Shown: one piece after another, positions 1-5,613 of the stretch
Position numbering within the stretch: the first letter of the stretch is position 1
Layout of the letters: each line of letters opens with the position of its first letter
Origin: a virus
Length of the DNA: 23,075 nucleotides
Reading direction: 5' to 3' (one strand)
Virus record (IMG/VR): IMGVR_UViG_3300009187_000078
Coordinates: 1-23,075 of that record
The notes under the pieces: generated by a model
The model's database searches: none
Told to the model about the DNA's origin: nothing
What the model saw: the letters and a program-made list of their open reading frames with translations, nothing else
Made by a program: the position numbers and the translations under genes

Positions 1-37
1 CCTATGTGGGGGAGGAGAAATTTTGTGGTTAATCAGT

Positions 38-59
38 TGCCTCCCCCCCACGGGGAGGC
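38..59. repeat. Perfect GC-rich hairpin, 9-bp stem
   Basis: TGCCTCCCC (38-46) and GGGGAGGCA (51-59) are perfect complements around a 4-base loop. No T run follows on either strand: an A run lies 17 bases to the right, which puts the T run before the hairpin when the minus strand is read. It therefore does not look like a standard intrinsic terminator. It lies in the leader or trailer of whatever follows the leftward Cro-like gene. Its role is unknown; an RNA structure is the simplest reading. Confidence 0.6.
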
Positions 60-75
60 ATCTTCACCAACACAC

Positions 76-121
76 AAAAAAAAAAAAAAGAGGCCAAACC
101 ACCCCCCCCCCCCCCCCCCCC
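76..121. repeat. Adjacent homopolymers A14 and C20
   Basis: An uninterrupted run of 14 A (76-89) is followed 12 bases later by 20 C (102-121). Runs this long are rare in phage DNA and prone to slippage in replication and sequencing. They lie downstream of the Cro-like gene on its transcribed strand, where they read as G20 then T14. No convincing reading frame uses them. They may be a real slippage site or an assembly or sequencing artefact near a contig end. Confidence 0.8.
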
Positions 122-166
122 GACAGGACTAGCCGGGAAACAAAGCGAAGGGCGGTCGACCCGCAG

Positions 167-181
167 GCTCACGCCGTGAGC
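167..181. promoter_or_regulatory. 15-bp palindrome, possible protein-binding site
   Basis: GCTCACG C CGTGAGC is a perfect 7+1+7 palindrome. The one-base centre makes an RNA hairpin unlikely and fits a site for a dimeric DNA-binding protein. It lies 35 bases past the stop of the Cro-like gene. I see no second copy in the window, so its function is a guess. Confidence 0.35.
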
Positions 182-215
182 GAGTGCCGGATCAAAATAC
201 TGGTTATGCGTACAG

Positions 216-431
216 TTATTCAATCGGGTACAGGTCAGGGCGCAGCTGTTGGCGCGGGACGCCAGTTGCGGCCTCAACCGCTAGAACACGCTCGGCAGGC
301 ACCCGCTTCCACTGGTGAACGCTGGCTTTTGTCAGCCCAAGCCTTGCTGCAAGCGCGGAGTAGCCCCCGACCGCCTTAATGGCAAGCTCAAGAGTTTCTG
401 CCCGTTCGGGGCGATGGTTCTTTGAAGTCAT
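216..431 (-). CDS. Cro-like HTH regulator, YdaS family
   Basis: A 71-residue protein with a helix-turn-helix of the YdaS/Cro type. The stretch GGYSALAARLGLTKASVHQW (about residues 22-41) is the HTH, followed by the typical tail PAERVLAVEAATGV and RPDLYP. In lambdoid phages, YdaS-family proteins sit in the cro position opposite the repressor and turn down repressor or early transcription. The gene is divergent from the CI-like gene, as expected. I chose the ATG at 431. A TTG at 467 and an ATG at 449 are in frame but fall inside the predicted promoter. A -35 GGTCAA/TTGACC (462-467) and -10 CATACT (438-443, minus strand) would start transcription at about the A of this ATG, so the message may be leaderless. 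It probably heads a leftward operon that leaves the window. YdaS proteins are also described as antitoxins; no toxin partner is visible here. Confidence 0.8.
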   Translation of the reverse strand: MTSKNHRPERAETLELAIKAVGGYSALAARLGLTKASVHQWKRVPAERVLAVEAATGVPRQQLRPDLYPIE

Positions 432-437
432 GGAGCA

Positions 438-467
438 AGTATGACTCATCCATACGTCAAAGGTCAA
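438..467 (-). promoter_or_regulatory. Leftward (PR-like) promoter of the Cro-like gene
   Basis: Read on the minus strand: TTGACC (467-462), an 18-base spacer, then CATACT (443-438). The core TGGATGAGTCATACTT closely matches the rightward early promoter at 942-969 (TGGATGTGCCATACTT), suggesting both are bound by the same regulator. The predicted start falls on or next to the ATG at 431. The call is from sequence only. Confidence 0.5.
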
Positions 468-504
468 GGATTTCCGTACTCCCGGGCACCTGATTTGCTT
501 TATG

Positions 505-529
505 GTTTGCCAAATGAAGATTGGCGAAC
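505..529. promoter_or_regulatory. Inverted repeat across the repressor start codon
   Basis: GTTTGCCAA (505-513) and TTGGCGAAC (521-529) match 8 of 9 as an inverted repeat. The 7-base centre holds the ATG at 514. It could be an operator for self-repression at the transcription start, or an RNA hairpin presenting the start codon in its loop. No Shine-Dalgarno sequence is visible before either ATG (502 or 514). Confidence 0.45.
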
Positions 530-912
530 GAATGAAGGCGGCAAGACAGCAGGCCCGCCTTACACAGCAACAGGTGGCTGACGCAATTCAGTCCACGAAG
601 GCATCTGTGAGCCAATACGAAAACGACTACTACCACCCAAGCCTTGAAACCTTGGTCAGGTTCTCGGAATTGACCGGCGCAAGCCTGGACTGGCTGATTC
701 TTGGGCGGGAAAAATCTATGGGCTATGACAGGCGCATTCGAGATCTGCCAGAAGCTCTCAAGGAATACGTCATTGAGGCATTGCTGCTCGCGGAGCGTGT
801 ACAAGCATCCACACCAGCCAAGTTTTTGCGTCCGCCAACCTCAGAGACCTACGTTGAGTTCTCTGAGTACCTGTCGCAACTGGCAAAAATTGACGAAAAG
901 CTCGTGAAGTAA
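514..912 (+). CDS. CI-like XRE-family repressor
   Basis: A 132-residue protein with an N-terminal Cro/CI-type HTH (about residues 1-65): KIGERMKAARQQARLTQQQV, then STKASVSQYENDYYHPSLET and a TGASLDWLILG end. This is the usual XRE fold of phage repressors. The C-terminal half (about 70-132) is helical and polar. It does not show the LexA/S24 self-cleavage domain (no Ala-Gly site, no Ser-Lys pair), so classic RecA-triggered autocleavage is unlikely. It probably maintains lysogeny by binding the two similar promoters at 438-467 and 942-969. The ATG at 502 is also in frame; I prefer 514 because the family normally begins just before this Lys-Ile/Gly-Glu-Arg motif. Being the first rightward gene, with recombination genes downstream, corresponds to lambda cI and the PL operon, mirrored. 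Confidence 0.8.
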   Translation: MKIGERMKAARQQARLTQQQVADAIQSTKASVSQYENDYYHPSLETLVRFSELTGASLDWLILGREKSMGYDRRIRDLPEALKEYVIEALLLAERVQASTPAKFLRPPTSETYVEFSEYLSQLAKIDEKLVK

Positions 913-927
913 AAAATTTTGCGATCG

Positions 928-969
928 ATGTTTGGATTTACTTGACTTTATGTTTGGATGTGCCATACT
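928..969 (+). promoter_or_regulatory. Rightward early (PL-like) promoter with paired operator repeats
   Basis: TTGACT (942-947), a 16-base spacer and CATACT (964-969) form a good sigma-70-type promoter. A 10-bp direct repeat, ATGTTTGGAT, lies at 928-937 and 950-959. The copies are 22 bp apart (two helical turns) and flank the -35 box, a layout expected for cooperative repressor binding. A related string, CTTTATGGTTTG, occurs at the repressor start (499-509). The transcript would begin near 976, 33 bases before the first early gene. Confidence 0.6.
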
Positions 970-1008
970 TCTTTCCACACCGCACTTACAGCGGCAGGAG
1001 AGAAAGCC

Positions 1009-1371
1009 ATGGGATACGCAGATCAAGTTTGGGAACAAGAGTGCGCACTAGAAGATGCGCGCCGCACCTGGGTTGACAAGCGCGCCTGGGAAATTGAGCG
1101 CGTGCTTTTGTCTGTTGACAAGTACGGCCGCAGCACCAGCAGCACAAAAGAAATGCTGGTCAAGCCGCGCTACAGCTTCAGTAGCAAGCCCTGCAGCATT
1201 TGGGATGAGTTCGCTGACTGGGTGCAGCAAAACCTGACCGGCAGCGACTGGCTGCGTGACATCGCTCGCGGCCGTAGCCACAAGTACGTCGAAGCCTTTG
1301 CTGCGGAGTTCGCGCAGCACGAGTCCGAGTCACTGAGCTACGACGATCTGGTCTACCGGGAGGTTTTCTGA
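1009..1371 (+). CDS. Early operon protein of unknown function, 120 aa
   Basis: First gene of the rightward early operon. The ATG at 1009 follows a clear ribosome binding site (AGGAGAG, about 9 bases upstream). An in-frame ATG at 958 lies inside the promoter and is unlikely. The product is soluble, rich in Trp, Glu and Arg, with a helical N-terminus (VWEQECALEDARRTWVDKRA) and an acidic C-terminus. I do not recognise a family. As the first gene behind a PL-like promoter it holds the place of lambda N or of host-takeover and anti-defence genes, but nothing in the sequence shows either role. Its stop overlaps the next ATG (TGATG). Confidence 0.7.
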   Translation: MGYADQVWEQECALEDARRTWVDKRAWEIERVLLSVDKYGRSTSSTKEMLVKPRYSFSSKPCSIWDEFADWVQQNLTGSDWLRDIARGRSHKYVEAFAAEFAQHESESLSYDDLVYREVF

Positions 1372-1571
1372 TGAACCCGATGAACCGAGACGAACTGCGG
1401 CATGAACTGCAGTTGGCAATCAACCTGGCGTTGTCTTGCTGGGCGCGCATGGACGCCGCAGAACGCGACATGGCGCTGCGCTTGGAAAGCCGGTTCGAAA
1501 ACCGCGAAGGCCGCGTCTTCTTGCACTGGCGCAAAGCCCTCGTACAGGAGAAAGCAAATGAACCGGCCTGA
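1371..1571 (+). CDS. Small helical protein of unknown function, 66 aa
   Basis: Starts in a TGATG overlap with the gene before and has a GGGAGG binding site just upstream, so it is probably translationally coupled. The protein is charged and predicted mostly helical: MNRDELRHELQLAINLALSC near the start, then AERDMALRLESRFENREGRV. It shows no membrane segment and no motif I recognise. Its last 14 bases overlap the next gene, which has its own binding site inside this frame. Placement in the recombination operon is the only clue to function. Confidence 0.65.
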   Translation: MNPMNRDELRHELQLAINLALSCWARMDAAERDMALRLESRFENREGRVFLHWRKALVQEKANEPA

Positions 1572-1764
1572 CTTCTTGACGTCGCCGCATTCGCACACCC
1601 GTGCGCCTCGCTCAACCCGCTACGGGCAGGGTTGGGCCGAGTTGCAGCGCCAGCAGGCGCACGTAAAAGCGTACGAAGGCTTTCTTAACGCAGCGATTGC
1701 CGGCGCACTGGTGTGGGCGCTCGTCGGCATGGTGTTTGTTTGCTTATGGGGAGTGATGCTGTGA
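1558..1764 (+). CDS. Small single-span membrane protein, 68 aa
   Basis: The ATG at 1558 is preceded by AGGAG (1546-1550) at good spacing. A longer frame open from 1402 has no such signal and would overlap the previous gene throughout. The product has a polar, basic N-terminal part (about 1-42) and one hydrophobic helix near the C-terminus (AAIAGALVWALVGMVFVCLW), followed by only four residues. This is probably an inner-membrane protein with its N-terminus in the cytoplasm. Its stop TGA overlaps the GTG of the ERF gene. A superinfection-exclusion or host-modifying role would fit an early membrane protein, but that is speculation. Confidence 0.65.
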   Translation: MNRPDFLTSPHSHTRAPRSTRYGQGWAELQRQQAHVKAYEGFLNAAIAGALVWALVGMVFVCLWGVML

Positions 1765-2375
1765 AAGAGATCAGCGCAGCGATGGCACTGGCCTTCGCAA
1801 AAATTGAAGGCGCAGTGAAAGGCAAAACCAATCCGGCATTTCGGTCGAAGTACGCCGACCTTGCGGCTGTGGTCGATGCAATCAAGCCCGCCTTGGCCGA
1901 GCATGGCCTGTTCTTTAGGCAAGTGACGCATCCCGCCGACGCAGGCGTGTGCGTGGAAACCATCATCCACCACAGCAGCGGCGAATCGATGGCCTGCGGG
2001 CCTTTGTTTGTGCCTGCCAGCAAACAGGACGCGCAAGGCTTTGGCTCGGCGATGACTTACGCACGTCGCTACTCGCTAATGGCCGCATTCGGTGTGCCAG
2101 CAGAAGACGACGACGCAAATGCTGCAGTGGCGAGCAAGCCAGCAAACAAGCCCGCAGAGCGCGTCGGCGAGCAAGAAGCCAAGATGATTTTGGACTCGTT
2201 GCGCGAAGCGGCTGTGGACGGCTTAGAAGCCCTTCAGGCGCGGTTCAAGTCGATCCCGAACAGCGCTGCGAAGACTGCTGTGTGGCTGCAGCACCAGGAC
2301 TCACTGAAAGCTGCGGCAGCGTTGCAGCATATGCCCGAGATCCCGGCCTTTCCCAGCACAAAGGTGGCTGCATGA
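1761..2375 (+). CDS. erf: ERF-family single-strand annealing protein
   Basis: A 204-residue recombinase of the ERF type (P22 Erf family). It coats single-stranded DNA and anneals complementary strands during phage recombination and genome circularisation. Family signatures are clear: KGKTNPAFRSKYADLAAVVD (about 21-40), IKPALAEHGL, and QGFGSAMTYARRYSLMAAFG (about 93-112) ending in the GVPAEDDDAN stretch. The C-terminal third is variable and Ala/Lys-rich, as usual. I chose the GTG at 1761: GGGGAG (1748-1753) sits 7 bases before it, and it overlaps the previous stop as GTGA. The ATG at 1746 lies within that signal. It pairs functionally with the YqaJ exonuclease two genes on, like Redbeta with Redalpha in lambda. 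Confidence 0.9.
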   Translation: MKEISAAMALAFAKIEGAVKGKTNPAFRSKYADLAAVVDAIKPALAEHGLFFRQVTHPADAGVCVETIIHHSSGESMACGPLFVPASKQDAQGFGSAMTYARRYSLMAAFGVPAEDDDANAAVASKPANKPAERVGEQEAKMILDSLREAAVDGLEALQARFKSIPNSAAKTAVWLQHQDSLKAAAALQHMPEIPAFPSTKVAA

Positions 2376-2542
2376 GCGAGCTTGAGATCGAAGCCGCGCT
2401 GCGCCAGCTGGTCGACATGGTGCGCAGGATGGATCCCGACTTCACCGATGCGCACGGCTTGCCGCAGACCACCGACGATGAGTACGACGCTGCCCTGCAG
2501 CGGGCTGAAGACGTGCTCGATTTTTTGGACGAACTGCAATGA
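2372..2542 (+). CDS. Small acidic protein between annealase and exonuclease, 56 aa
   Basis: A short, strongly acidic protein linked by ATGA overlaps to both the ERF gene and the exonuclease gene. It begins MSELEIEAALRQLVDMVRRM and ends DAALQRAEDVLDFLDELQ; both ends look like amphipathic helices. No family is recognised. Coding capacity is supported by the exact overlaps at both ends and by gene-like codon use. Its place between the two recombinases makes a helper or partner of one of them reasonable, but this is inference. Confidence 0.7.
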   Translation: MSELEIEAALRQLVDMVRRMDPDFTDAHGLPQTTDDEYDAALQRAEDVLDFLDELQ

Positions 2543-3156
2543 ACGACGCCGAGAAAGCCGCTTGGCTATCAAGTCGCTGCGGGAAGCTGACGGCCAGCCG
2601 CATGTTCCAGGTGCTGGACATGACGGCAAAGGGCGCAGAAGGCGCGAAGCGCAAGGCTTTGAAGATTGAGCTGCTCGCAGAGCGCTTGACGGGCGATGCG
2701 GTTCCGCACTTTGTCAACAGCTTCATGCAGTGGGGCATCGAGCAGGAGCCGGCTGCAAAGGCCGCGTATGAACTGGCCACTGGGTGCCTGATTGGCCCTG
2801 CCGGATTCGTCGATCACCCGAGCATTGAAAACTTTGGTGCAACGCCGGACGGGCTGCTGCCCGGTGGTGTCATCGAGTTCAAGTGCCCGGCCACCACCAC
2901 GCATGTGTCGTGGCTGCTGGCTGGCGGCGTGCCGGATCAGCACAAGCCGCAAATCTTGGCGCAACTGGCCTGCACGGGCCGAGAGCATGCGGTGTTCGTG
3001 TCATTCGATCCGCGTGTGCGCGATCCGCGCAAGCAGCTGCACATCGCCGAGTGGACGCCGAAGCTGGAAGAGATCGAAGAGATCGAAGAACACGCCCGCA
3101 AATTCCTTGCGGAAGTGGAAATGATGTTCCAACAACTTACGGAGAAAGCAGCATGA
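2539..3156 (+). CDS. YqaJ-like / lambda-type 5'-3' exonuclease
   Basis: A 205-residue nuclease of the YqaJ viral recombinase family (PD-(D/E)XK fold, related to lambda exonuclease). It would trim 5' ends of double-stranded DNA so that ERF can anneal the 3' tails. Visible family features are the N-terminal SSRCGKLTASR motif (11-21), WGIEQEP with Glu68, GATPDGLL with Asp104, the catalytic IEFKCP with Glu113 and Lys115, and a following Gln (PQILAQ, about 138-142). All expected catalytic residues are present and the length is normal. The C-terminus is a long acidic helix (EEIEEIEEH). The ATG overlaps the previous stop (ATGA), and the stop overlaps the next start. Confidence 0.9.
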   Translation: MNDAEKAAWLSSRCGKLTASRMFQVLDMTAKGAEGAKRKALKIELLAERLTGDAVPHFVNSFMQWGIEQEPAAKAAYELATGCLIGPAGFVDHPSIENFGATPDGLLPGGVIEFKCPATTTHVSWLLAGGVPDQHKPQILAQLACTGREHAVFVSFDPRVRDPRKQLHIAEWTPKLEEIEEIEEHARKFLAEVEMMFQQLTEKAA

Positions 3157-3401
3157 GCATTAAGTACGAAGCGTGCGCCAGAGGCGAGAAATACACCACC
3201 GCAGCCGGCGATGAAAAGCAGCGATGGATTCGATGCGGCGTTGTGCTGGAAGGCAAAAACGGGCTGTCGCTGAAGCTGGAATCGCTGCCGGTGAACTTCG
3301 ACGGATGGCTGAGCTTCTTCGAGCCGAAGCCGCGTGAAGAGCAGCGTCCGCAGCAGCGCCGCCAGTCTGCTGCAAACATGGACTCCGACATCCCGTTCTG
3401 A
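3153..3401 (+). CDS. Small protein with SSB-like C-terminal tail, 82 aa
   Basis: An 82-residue protein in an ATGA overlap with the exonuclease gene. The core (about 1-60) is predicted beta-rich: KYTTAAGDEKQRWIRCGVVL, then LSLKLESLPVNFDGWLSFF. After a polar Gln/Arg linker it ends in DSDIPF. This is nearly the acidic tip (DDDIPF) with which bacterial SSB recruits its partner proteins. The core is shorter than a normal OB-fold SSB (about 110 residues) and I cannot confirm an OB fold by eye. It may be a compact phage SSB, or a protein mimicking the SSB tail to draw host repair enzymes to the recombination site. The recombination context supports either. Confidence 0.8.
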   Translation: MSIKYEACARGEKYTTAAGDEKQRWIRCGVVLEGKNGLSLKLESLPVNFDGWLSFFEPKPREEQRPQQRRQSAANMDSDIPF

Positions 3402-3433
3402 ATTCAAAACAAAACGCAAATGGAGAGCCCAGC

Positions 3434-4288
3434 ATGCAAGCGCTGATGAACGATGAAATGAATAGCCGCACCGGCACTAGCAAAGTAAAGCATTACGGCT
3501 GGGGTCTGAAAGACAGGCCCGGTGAGTTAACGTGGCTCGACAAGAATGAATTGTTGGTAGACCACAGCTACCAGCGCAATGCCAACCATAGGCGCGTACT
3601 TCACATTGCACAAAATTGGAGTTGGCTGGCGTGCGGCGTGATTGTGGTTGCCAAGCGCGAAAACGAGCAGCGTTTTTATGTTGTGGACGGGCAGCACCGG
3701 GCGTTGGCTGCACTAAAGCGCAGCGACATTGAACGTCTGCCGTGCCTAATGTTTAAAACGGAAAGCGAAAAAGAAGAAGCGGCGGGGTTTTACGACGCCA
3801 ACACAGGCCGAAAGTTGCCCACGATGCTGGAAAAGTGGCGGGCGCAGTTAATGCGCGGCGACGCCAACACGACTTTTGTCGATTCGCTGATACGACAGGC
3901 TGGTCGTGTAGCGGACGACACTTCTGGCCCTGGCGGTGTGCGGTGCTTAACGGCGATGCTAAGTGCCGCTAACGCCGATCGCGAAATGCTTTCCCGCATG
4001 TGGCCGTTGGTGGTTGAAGTGTGCCAAGGGCAGGCCATACACGGACGAGTGTTTGAAGGTTTGATGTGGCTGGAAGCGCACCTTCCAGAAGGGCAAAGCC
4101 TGACGGACAAGCGTTGGCGCGAGCGCGTGACGCGCGTTGGATATTCTGGACTACTGGACGCGGCTCAACGCGCAGCGACGTTTTACGCACGCGGCGGCGC
4201 AAAAGTGTGGGGGCTTGGACAACTTGAAGCGCTGAACAAGGGGTGCCGAATTCATATTGCCCTGTTGGAAGAGGGCAACTCGAAATGA
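3434..4288 (+). CDS. ParB-fold protein (DUF6551-like)
   Basis: A 284-residue protein with a ParB/sulfiredoxin-type N-terminal domain. It has a start like ELTWLDKNELLVDHSYQR (about 31-48), a short alpha/beta stretch, and the hallmark VVDGQHRALAALKR (about 87-100), followed by LPCLMF. In ParB relatives this Gly-Gln-His-Arg loop binds nucleotide (CTP or ATP). The rest is helical, with no recognisable DNA-binding domain. GGAGAG lies about 10 bases before the ATG. It is separated from the SSB-tailed gene by 32 bases, the first gap in the operon. Phages often carry such proteins near replication and recombination genes. Their targets are mostly unknown, so partition, nuclease or kinase-like activity cannot be told apart here. 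Confidence 0.75.
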   Translation: MQALMNDEMNSRTGTSKVKHYGWGLKDRPGELTWLDKNELLVDHSYQRNANHRRVLHIAQNWSWLACGVIVVAKRENEQRFYVVDGQHRALAALKRSDIERLPCLMFKTESEKEEAAGFYDANTGRKLPTMLEKWRAQLMRGDANTTFVDSLIRQAGRVADDTSGPGGVRCLTAMLSAANADREMLSRMWPLVVEVCQGQAIHGRVFEGLMWLEAHLPEGQSLTDKRWRERVTRVGYSGLLDAAQRAATFYARGGAKVWGLGQLEALNKGCRIHIALLEEGNSK

Positions 4289-4304
4289 GCGAATTGAATT
4301 CGAG
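4279..4304 (+). promoter_or_regulatory. Mini-ORF and inverted repeat before gene 4313
   Basis: Between the ParB-fold gene and the next gene, an ATG at 4285 overlaps the previous stop and opens an 8-codon frame (MSELNSRL) that ends just before the ATG at 4313. The same stretch holds an inverted repeat, CTCGAA (4279-4284) / TTCGAG (4299-4304), whose right arm covers the GAGG binding site of the next gene. It could couple or damp translation, or be the remnant of a lost gene. Confidence 0.3.
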
Positions 4305-4312
4305 GCTTTGAC

Positions 4313-4528
4313 ATGCCGGGCATTCGCAAAACTGTTGACGAACTCATCCGGCGCACAGACCGAATGTTTATCGTCGACTGCAAAAACCGCCACCTGGCCC
4401 TGATCGAGTTGGTCGGCCGGGAGGAGTTTCAGCGCACGCCGTGGCGGCGCTTCGACGCGGATTTTCTTGCGGATGTTGAAGCGTATACGCGGCTAAGTGC
4501 GCTGCCCGCGCAGATGGAGTTGCTGTGA
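4313..4528 (+). CDS. Unknown small protein, 71 aa
   Basis: A 71-residue protein with CGAGG at good spacing before the ATG. The sequence (VDELIRRTDRMFIVDCKNRH, then RRFDADFLADVEAYTRLSAL) suggests a small alpha/beta fold with a charged surface. There is no membrane segment or recognised motif. It overlaps the next gene by four bases (GTGA), so the two are probably co-translated. Function unknown. Confidence 0.65.
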   Translation: MPGIRKTVDELIRRTDRMFIVDCKNRHLALIELVGREEFQRTPWRRFDADFLADVEAYTRLSALPAQMELL

Positions 4529-4821
4529 TTTTTGACGACAGAGCGCTGGAAGTGCACCAGCAGTGGCCGCAAGGCACGGTGTATCGCAAGCTGATCGACG
4601 ATGCACCAGATCGCGCAGAGATTGCTGCGGAGAAGAAGCGCGAGCGCAGCGCCGCAAGGCAAGCGCTTGTCGCTGCGTGCGCGATTGAGCATGGCATTAC
4701 GCAGATGCAAGCGCGCAAGCTGATAAAGAAAGTCAGGGCGCCAGCGCGACGTGTGGCCGATGCGCAGACGATGCAAGAGGCTGCGGCAAGGGTTAGGAAT
4801 GATCGAAGGGGTACGGCATGA
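4525..4821 (+). CDS. Basic helical protein of unknown function, 98 aa
   Basis: Starts at a GTG overlapping the previous stop (GTGA). The middle and C-terminal parts are strongly basic and Ala-rich (AEIAAEKKRERSAARQALVA, then QMQARKLIKKVRAPARRVAD), suggesting nucleic-acid binding. I see no zinc site and no clear helix-turn-helix, although ACAIEHGITQMQARKLIKKV could form one. A regulator or DNA-binding role is possible but not shown. The stop overlaps the next ATG. Confidence 0.65.
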   Translation: MIFDDRALEVHQQWPQGTVYRKLIDDAPDRAEIAAEKKRERSAARQALVAACAIEHGITQMQARKLIKKVRAPARRVADAQTMQEAAARVRNDRRGTA

Positions 4822-5045
4822 CACGCCAAGAGACTGATACGTTGTGGTTCCAGGCCATGCATGAATCCATTAAGGACGGCGAGCAATTTACTCGTTATCA
4901 CTTCGCAGACCTTGTCGCAGCGCATGAGCGTGAAGCCTGCGTGCAGATTCTTGACCAGAATGCCGCCATGTGCGGCAACAATTCAATGGTGCGCGATGTG
5001 CTGGTCGGAAATGCTCTAGCCATCCGCGCAAGGGGTGCGGCATGA
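4818..5045 (+). CDS. Small phage protein with ADLVAAHEREAC motif, 75 aa
   Basis: A 75-residue protein joined by ATGA overlaps on both sides. It carries a motif very common in small phage early proteins: a FADLVAAHEREAC helix (about 29-41) and a C-terminal IRARG. A second, shorter relative lies at 5422-5613 with the same FA.L(V/I)A..EREAC core and the same end, so the two are probably duplicates. No biochemical role for this group is known to me. Confidence 0.7.
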   Translation: MTRQETDTLWFQAMHESIKDGEQFTRYHFADLVAAHEREACVQILDQNAAMCGNNSMVRDVLVGNALAIRARGAA

Positions 5046-5047
5046 GC
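5019..5047 (+). repeat. Direct repeat copy A (29 bp)
   Basis: The sequence covering the IRARG end of the 4818 gene and the ATGAGC start of the next gene recurs at 5587-5615 with one mismatch. A further shared stretch, GAGCGTGAAGCCTGCG, occurs near 4926 and 5530. The spacing between copies is 568 bp. Recombination between them would remove the two genes between while keeping the frame layout. Confidence 0.75.
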
Positions 5048-5425
5048 GAACTGGAAAAAGCAGCGCGTCAGGCGTTGGATGTGCTTGAGGCATGGCAGCG
5101 CCCATTTGGCCCATTTTTTCATCTTGAAGAATGGCCAATTAAATGGACGGACTATGGTGCCGTGACCATAACGCTTACGCCGAGGCTGCTTAGAAATCGG
5201 CAGCGCTCTGGCGAGCTTCAATCAGTAGAGCAAACTGAGCTTGGCAAGGCGCACAACGCAGCCATTGATAGGTTGCGCGCGACCTTGGCCGAAACCAAAT
5301 TATCGCCACAGGATAATTTGCATAAATCTCTTATAACTCACGCCGAAAACTGTTGGTCGTGGAGTCCGGCGCACTATGCCTGCGCGTGTGCAGAGATAGC
5401 CCGGCTGCGGGAATGGCGCAAATGA
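5042..5425 (+). CDS. Unknown early protein, 127 aa
   Basis: Starts at the ATG of an ATGA overlap. The N-terminal part (ELEKAARQALDVLEAWQRPF) and the later helix (LGKAHNAAIDRLRATLAETK) are typical of small phage proteins that count or pair helices. Cysteines and histidines near the C-terminus (HAENCWSWSPAHYACACAEI) might bind metal but do not match a standard zinc finger. It lies between two copies of the 29-bp repeat and so could be lost by recombination. Function unknown. Confidence 0.65.
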   Translation: MSELEKAARQALDVLEAWQRPFGPFFHLEEWPIKWTDYGAVTITLTPRLLRNRQRSGELQSVEQTELGKAHNAAIDRLRATLAETKLSPQDNLHKSLITHAENCWSWSPAHYACACAEIARLREWRK

Positions 5426-5613
5426 CACGCGACGACATCATCCGTATGGCGCGGGAGGCTTATGGTGACTGGTATCCCAACGCCGTTCCGCATGAACTTG
5501 AACGCTTCGCCAGCCTTATCGCCGATGCCGAGCGTGAAGCCTGCGCGACGATCATTCAGCGTGCCGGTCTGCCCTCTATTGCCGCGGCCATCCGCGCAAG
5601 GGGTGCGGAATGA
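5422..5613 (+). CDS. Paralogue of the 4818 protein, 63 aa
   Basis: A 63-residue protein in an ATGA overlap with the gene before. It begins MTRDDIIRMAREAYGDWY and continues to ELERFASLIADAEREACATI and IAAAIRARGAE. The FASLIADAEREAC core and the IRARG end match the protein at 4818-5045, and the DNA is locally near-identical, so this is a duplicated module. Proteins of this sort are widespread in phages and have no assigned role that I can name. Confidence 0.7.
   Translation: MTRDDIIRMAREAYGDWYPNAVPHELERFASLIADAEREACATIIQRAGLPSIAAAIRARGAE

Noticed and set aside
23-379. Open frames on both strands across the A14 and C20 runs
   Set aside because: They encode Lys/Pro or Gly/Phe homopolymers, start at weak codons and overlap the Cro-like gene; no evidence for a phase-variable protein.
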